Source of the DNA: Mycolicibacterium porcinum
GTDB lineage: Bacteria; Actinomycetota; Actinomycetes; Mycobacteriales; Mycobacteriaceae
Assembly (NCBI GenBank): GCA_001942045.1
Contig: MSTD01000049.1
Coordinates: 1 to 42,347, forward strand
DNA length: 42,347 nt
Direction: 5' to 3'
Shown: piece after piece, positions 38,761 to 42,347 of the stretch
How positions within the stretch are numbered: the stretch's first letter is position 1
Layout of the letters: each line of letters begins with the position of its first letter
Position numbers and translations under genes: made by a program
The notes under the pieces: model-generated
What the model was told of the DNA's origin: nothing
The model's database searches: none
What the model saw: only the letters and a program-made list of their open reading frames with translations

Positions 38761-38776
38761 TGTGGCCTGGGCCACA
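38761..38776. promoter_or_regulatory. Perfect palindrome TGTGGCC-TG-GGCCACA in the divergent control region
   Basis: Seven-base arms lie 39 bp upstream of the permease start. Together with the inverted repeat at 38828-38851 this makes two palindromes in the 183-bp region between the permease and aminotransferase genes. It may be a second regulator site on the permease side. Confidence 0.45.
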
Positions 38777-38827
38777 GGCGGACCTACGTATATTGGCACT
38801 ACCAAAACCGATTGGCAAGCACTTCTT

Positions 38828-38864
38828 GCAACCATTGACACAAATGGTTGCGACCGTTTACGGT
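38828..38864 (+). promoter_or_regulatory. Promoter and candidate operator of the microcompartment operon
   Basis: TTGACA (38835-38840) and TACGGT (38859-38864) are spaced 18 bp. An exact 9-bp inverted repeat, GCAACCATT (38828-38836) and AATGGTTGC (38843-38851), surrounds the -35. Transcription would begin near 38871, with GGAGAGGGAG serving ATG 38906. A repressor at the repeat would block RNA polymerase. The regulator gene is not in the window. Confidence 0.65.
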
Positions 38865-38905
38865 GAGGCCCATCACAGCTATCGGATAGCTGGAGAGGGA
38901 GCCGC

Positions 38906-40186
38906 ATGTACGACTACGGCACGTTCACGTTCGAGTCCAAAGCCGAAGTGCTGGACAAGGCGAAGACGTTCTGGAATCCAGACAAGACACAGTTCTGGAC
39001 TGATACCGGCGTCGATCTGGTGATCGACCGCCGCGAGGGATATTTCCTGTGGGACATGGGCGGCCGCCGCCTGATCGATCTGCACCTCAACGGTGGTACC
39101 TACAACCTCGGGCATCGCAATCCCGAAGTGATGCAGGCGATTACCGAGGGCATGGAGCATTTCGACGTCGGCAATCACCACTTCCCGTCGGTGGCCCGCA
39201 CCGCCCTGGCACAGCGCCTGGTCGAGACCGCGCCGGCGTCGATCACCAAGGTGGCGTATGGGTCCGGCGGCGGTGAGGCGATCGACATCGCGCTCAAGAG
39301 CGCCCGGCATGCCACCAAGCGCCGCAAGATCGTCTCGATCGTCAAGGCCTACCACGGCCACACCGGCCTGGCCGTGGCCACCGGCGACGACCGGTTCGCC
39401 AAGTTCTTCCTGGCCGACCAGCCCGACGAGTTCTTGCAGGTGCCGTTCAACGACATCGAGGCGATGGAACGGGTACTGGCACCCGGCGATGTCGCCGCGG
39501 TGATCATGGAGACCATCCCGGCCACCTACGGATTCCCGCTTCCCGCACCGGGTTACCTGGAAGCCGTCAAGGCCATCACCGAGAAGCACGGGACCCTGTA
39601 CATCGCCGATGAGGTGCAGACCGGTCTGATGCGCACCGGTGAACTGTGGTGCATCACCAAACACGGCATCGAGCCCGACATCCTGGTGACCGGCAAGGGC
39701 CTGTCCGGCGGCATGTACCCGATCACCGCGGCCCTGCTCAGCGATCGCGCCGCGAAGTGGCTCGATGAGGACGGATTCGGCCACATCTCCACGTTCGGCG
39801 GTGCCGAGCTGGGCTGCGTCGCCGCGCTCAAGACCCTCGAAATCTCCACCCGGCCGGAAGTGCGCTCGATGGTGCACTACATCGCCGACATCTTCGACCA
39901 GGGGCTGCAGCGCATCCAGGCCGACCATCCGGACTGGTTCGTCGGCATCCGACAGAACGGTGTGGTGATCGGCCTGGAGTTCGATCACCCCGAAGGCGCC
40001 AAGTTCGTGATGCGGGAACTCTACGAGAACGGCGTGTGGGCGATCTTCTCGACACTCGATCCCCGTGTCCTGCAATTCAAACCGGGTCTGCTGCTCTCGC
40101 GCGAGCTCTGCGAGGACGTCCTGGACCGCCTCGCCGTCGCGGTGGCCAGGGCCGAGACCGTCGTGAGAGGACGTAAAGCATCATGA
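38906..40186 (+). CDS. Class III aminotransferase-fold PLP enzyme of the RMM microcompartment
   Basis: A 426-residue fold-type I PLP enzyme. The PLP lysine is Lys264 (VTGKGLSGGMYP), the ring-nitrogen Asp is Asp235 (YIADEVQTGLMRTG), and YGSGGGEAIDIALKSAR forms the phosphate-binding region. By family it could be a transaminase, but in the RMM/aminoacetone-utilisation model, where a kinase first phosphorylates 1-amino-2-propanol, a class III member of this type may act as a phospholyase releasing propionaldehyde. The sequence alone does not separate these. It starts the operon behind a strong promoter and overlaps the aldehyde dehydrogenase gene by 4 bp (ATGA). Confidence 0.9.
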   Translation: MYDYGTFTFESKAEVLDKAKTFWNPDKTQFWTDTGVDLVIDRREGYFLWDMGGRRLIDLHLNGGTYNLGHRNPEVMQAITEGMEHFDVGNHHFPSVARTALAQRLVETAPASITKVAYGSGGGEAIDIALKSARHATKRRKIVSIVKAYHGHTGLAVATGDDRFAKFFLADQPDEFLQVPFNDIEAMERVLAPGDVAAVIMETIPATYGFPLPAPGYLEAVKAITEKHGTLYIADEVQTGLMRTGELWCITKHGIEPDILVTGKGLSGGMYPITAALLSDRAAKWLDEDGFGHISTFGGAELGCVAALKTLEISTRPEVRSMVHYIADIFDQGLQRIQADHPDWFVGIRQNGVVIGLEFDHPEGAKFVMRELYENGVWAIFSTLDPRVLQFKPGLLLSRELCEDVLDRLAVAVARAETVVRGRKAS

Positions 40187-41736
40187 CCAGTACCGCACAG
40201 GCCGGCCACATGCTGGAGCGGGCCCGGTGGGCCGCGGCGGCTTACGCCGATTACGACGCGGCCGCGGTGACCGACATCGTCAACGCGGTGGCCGACGCCG
40301 CCTACGCCGCGGCCGAGCGGTTCGCCGCCGAGGCGGTGGCCGAGACCGGGATGGGCGTGGTGGCCGACAAGGTCACCAAGAACCGGGCCTGCTCGCGTGG
40401 CATCGTCGACTACTACCGCGGCGACGATTACGTGTCGCCGCGCGTCGACGAGACCCGCAAGATTGTCGAGCTGCCCCGGCCCGCGGGCGTGGTGCTGGCA
40501 CTGACGCCGACCACCAATCCCGTTGCCACGGTGTACTTCAAGGTGATCCTGGCGCTGATGACCCGCAACGCCGTCGTGGTCGCCCCGCACCCGCGGGCCA
40601 AGCAGTGCTCGGCCGATGCGGCCCGGCTGCTGGCCGAGGCGGCGGTGGCAGCCGGCGCGCCGGACGGCATCGTCCAGGTGGTCGAGGAACCGTCGATCCC
40701 GCTCGTGCAGGCGCTCATGGCCGACGAGCGCACCGACGTCATCGTGGCGACCGGGGGCACCGGCGTCGTACGGGCCGCGTACTCGTCCGGCAACCCGGCA
40801 CTCGGTGTCGGACCGGGCAATGTCCCGGTGTTCGTCGAGGCCAGTGCCGACATCAACGCGGCAGCCAAGCGCATCGTGGACAGCAAGGCCTTCGACAACT
40901 CGGTGCTGTGCACCAACGAATCGGTCCTGATCGCCGAGGACGCGATCGCCGGCAAGCTCAACGGCGCGCTGACCCGCGCCGGGGCACACATCGTCGACGA
41001 GGACGGTGCACGGCGCCTGCGGGCCTACATGTTCGCCGACGGCCACCTCAACACCGATGTGGTCGGCCGCGACGCCGCCTGGATTGCCGGGCAGGCCGGG
41101 CTGCGGGTCACCCCCAAGACCCGGGTGCTGATCGCGCCGTTCGACGACGTGATCGCCGAGGAGATGTTGGCCCACGAGAAGCTGTCCCCGGTGCTCGGCA
41201 TGACCACCGCCGCCGACGCGGCCCGGGGCATCCGCGCCGCCCGGGCGGTGGTGCGGATCGGCGGCGCCGGCCACTCGGCGGCCATCCACAGCGAAAACCC
41301 GTCGGTGATCACCGATTTCGCCGCCCAGGTGCCGGTACTGCGCGTGTCGGTCAACGTCGGCAACAGCACCGGAAGTTCCGGGCTGGACACCAACCTGGCG
41401 CCGTCGATGACGATCGGCACCGGGTTCGTCGGGCGCAGCTCGATCGGGGAGAACCTGCAACCGCAGAACCTGATCAACTGGGCGCGCATCGCCTACAACA
41501 GCGACTCCGCCGTACCCATGGGCAACTTCGCGGGCATCAACCCGTGGCAGTCGCCGGCCGGACCGGTGCCGGAATATCCGCGCGCCTCCAACGACCGCAA
41601 CGGCACGCCTGCTCAGACGAGGACAGCACCGCGCCGGTCCACTCCGGCCCGCTCGACCGAACTGGGACTGGACGCACTGCGTGCCGAGTTACGCGCGCTG
41701 GTTGCCGAAGAACTCGCACAACTGATCAAGAGGTAG
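40183..41736 (+). CDS. CoA-acylating aldehyde dehydrogenase (PduP/EutE-like) with encapsulation helix
   Basis: A 517-residue enzyme that would convert the pathway aldehyde, probably propionaldehyde, to acyl-CoA with NAD+ and CoA inside the microcompartment. The nucleophile is Cys243 (NSVLCTNESVLI), with GGTGVVRAAYSSG and GVGPGNVPVFVE as cofactor segments. After the catalytic domain comes a Pro/Arg/Thr-rich linker (about 470-490) and a terminal amphipathic helix, LGLDALRAELRALVAEELAQ (494-513), the layout of an encapsulation peptide that docks cargo to shell proteins. The 4-bp overlap with the aminotransferase gene shows coupling; the shell gene follows after 4 bp. Confidence 0.93.
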   Translation: MTSTAQAGHMLERARWAAAAYADYDAAAVTDIVNAVADAAYAAAERFAAEAVAETGMGVVADKVTKNRACSRGIVDYYRGDDYVSPRVDETRKIVELPRPAGVVLALTPTTNPVATVYFKVILALMTRNAVVVAPHPRAKQCSADAARLLAEAAVAAGAPDGIVQVVEEPSIPLVQALMADERTDVIVATGGTGVVRAAYSSGNPALGVGPGNVPVFVEASADINAAAKRIVDSKAFDNSVLCTNESVLIAEDAIAGKLNGALTRAGAHIVDEDGARRLRAYMFADGHLNTDVVGRDAAWIAGQAGLRVTPKTRVLIAPFDDVIAEEMLAHEKLSPVLGMTTAADAARGIRAARAVVRIGGAGHSAAIHSENPSVITDFAAQVPVLRVSVNVGNSTGSSGLDTNLAPSMTIGTGFVGRSSIGENLQPQNLINWARIAYNSDSAVPMGNFAGINPWQSPAGPVPEYPRASNDRNGTPAQTRTAPRRSTPARSTELGLDALRAELRALVAEELAQLIKR

Positions 41737-41740
41737 GGCT

Positions 41741-42346
41741 GTGGCTGAACTTCGTTCCTTTATCTTCATCGACCGGCTGCAACCGCAGACCATGTCGTAT
41801 CTGGGTACCTGGATCAAGGGCGCGCTTCCCCGCGCCAACCAGGCCGCCCAGATCATCGAGGTGGCACCCGGTCTGGACATCGAGGGCGTCACCGACGTCG
41901 CCCTCAAGCATGCTGAGGTCAAGGCCGGAATCCTGGTGGTAGAGCGGCAATTCGGCTACCTGGAGTTCCACGGTGAGACCGGCGCGGTCAAGGCGGCCGC
42001 GGACGCCGCACTGGACGAGCTCGGTGGTAACACCGGAAGCGCGGTACAGCCGAACGTGCTGGCCTCCCGCATCATCTCCAGCGTCGACCACCAGCACGCG
42101 TTCCTGATCAACCGCAACAAGATCGGCTCGATGGTGCTGCCGGGTGAATCACTGTTCGTGCTCGAGGTGGCCCCGGCGTCCTACGCCATCCTGGCCACCA
42201 ACGAAGCCGAGAAGGCCGCGGACATCAAGGTTGTCGACTTCCGGATGATCGGCGCCACGGGCCGCGTCTACCTGTCCGGCACCGAAGCCGATGTCCGTAC
42301 GGCGGCCGAGGCGGCCCAGGACGCGCTGGCGAGGGCCACTGCATGA
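41741..42346 (+). CDS. Tandem-domain bacterial microcompartment shell protein (BMC-T)
   Basis: A 201-residue shell protein built from two BMC domains, about 1-95 and 100-201. The first reads FIFIDRLQPQTMSYLGTW and the second ends VVDFRMIGATGRVYLSGTEADVRTAAEAA, the conserved BMC closing segment. BMC-T proteins form pseudohexameric trimers in the polyhedral shell and can have a gated central pore for larger metabolites or cofactors. GTG 41741 follows the aldehyde dehydrogenase stop by four bases. The last bases of the window contain ATGA at 42343-42346, so a further gene, probably another shell protein or enzyme of the RMM operon, begins there. Confidence 0.93.
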   Translation: MAELRSFIFIDRLQPQTMSYLGTWIKGALPRANQAAQIIEVAPGLDIEGVTDVALKHAEVKAGILVVERQFGYLEFHGETGAVKAAADAALDELGGNTGSAVQPNVLASRIISSVDHQHAFLINRNKIGSMVLPGESLFVLEVAPASYAILATNEAEKAADIKVVDFRMIGATGRVYLSGTEADVRTAAEAAQDALARATA

Positions 42347-42347
42347 G

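Noticed and set aside
1..42347. CRISPR array, tRNA, rRNA, insertion sequence or prophage genes
   Set aside because: No regularly spaced repeats, no cloverleaf-like or rRNA sequence, and no transposase or integrase motifs were seen on either strand.

Overview
The window is a high-GC actinobacterial chromosome segment, almost certainly from a fast-growing mycobacterium (Mycolicibacterium type). The evidence is the strong GC bias at third codon positions, frequent GTG starts and leaderless promoters, a mycolic-acid-bacterial gene repertoire (WS/DGAT, several FadD/FadE/Lip proteins, a KstR box, mycothiol-dependent isomerase fold), and gene order matching, in reverse, the M. tuberculosis Rv0217c-Rv0225 neighbourhood as I remember it.

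Layout. (1) 1-406: no convincing gene; a decayed, palindrome-rich inverted-repeat region. (2) 407-5086: conserved block of glycosyltransferase (Rv0225-like), methyltransferase (Rv0224c-like), aldehyde dehydrogenase (Rv0223c-like), a small conserved protein and enoyl-CoA hydratase (echA1-like). (3) About 5.1-30.9 kb: a large block lying between the echA1-like gene and the Rv0221-like gene, which are neighbours in M. tuberculosis. It holds TetR; an AraC-DinB fusion plus RibD/DHFR-like reductase; arylamine N-acetyltransferase (nat); a KstR-box-controlled operon of acyltransferase, fadD12-like, lipO-like and FAD-linked oxidase genes; a PadR-like and a MarR regulator; a TetR-controlled AveC-like membrane protein with a MoxR/VWA (NorQ/NorD-type) chaperone pair; and a 10.5-kb Rieske oxygenase catabolic cluster. 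(4) 30.9-36.96 kb: the conserved block resumes with WS/DGAT (Rv0221-like), lipC-like, a fused double acyl-CoA dehydrogenase and a lipW-like esterase. (5) 36.9 kb to the end: the start of an RMM-type bacterial microcompartment locus, with a small protein and an APC permease on one strand and, divergently, a class III aminotransferase/phospholyase, a CoA-acylating aldehyde dehydrogenase with a C-terminal encapsulation-type helix, and a tandem-domain BMC shell protein, cut by the window edge.

How the genes work together. The least explained system is the Rieske cluster (19511-30036, perhaps to 30895). It has two paralogous Rieske oxygenase alpha subunits, each followed directly by a ~110-residue paralogous small protein of unknown family, plus one shared flavin/[2Fe-2S] reductase, an SDR, an aldehyde dehydrogenase, two amidohydrolase-fold enzymes, a 2-oxoglutarate dioxygenase and a MarR regulator. 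Two near-identical 22-bp elements, one in the divergent aldehyde dehydrogenase/Rieske promoter and one over the reductase promoter, look like its MarR operators. The second Rieske protein has lost both His ligands of its cluster (CxR and CxxC in place of CxH and CxxH) while keeping its mononuclear-iron histidines, and one amidohydrolase lacks the usual HxH motif. The AveC-MoxR-VWA operon is a second poorly described set. All family assignments come from reading translated sequence and from memory of the families; no searches were run.
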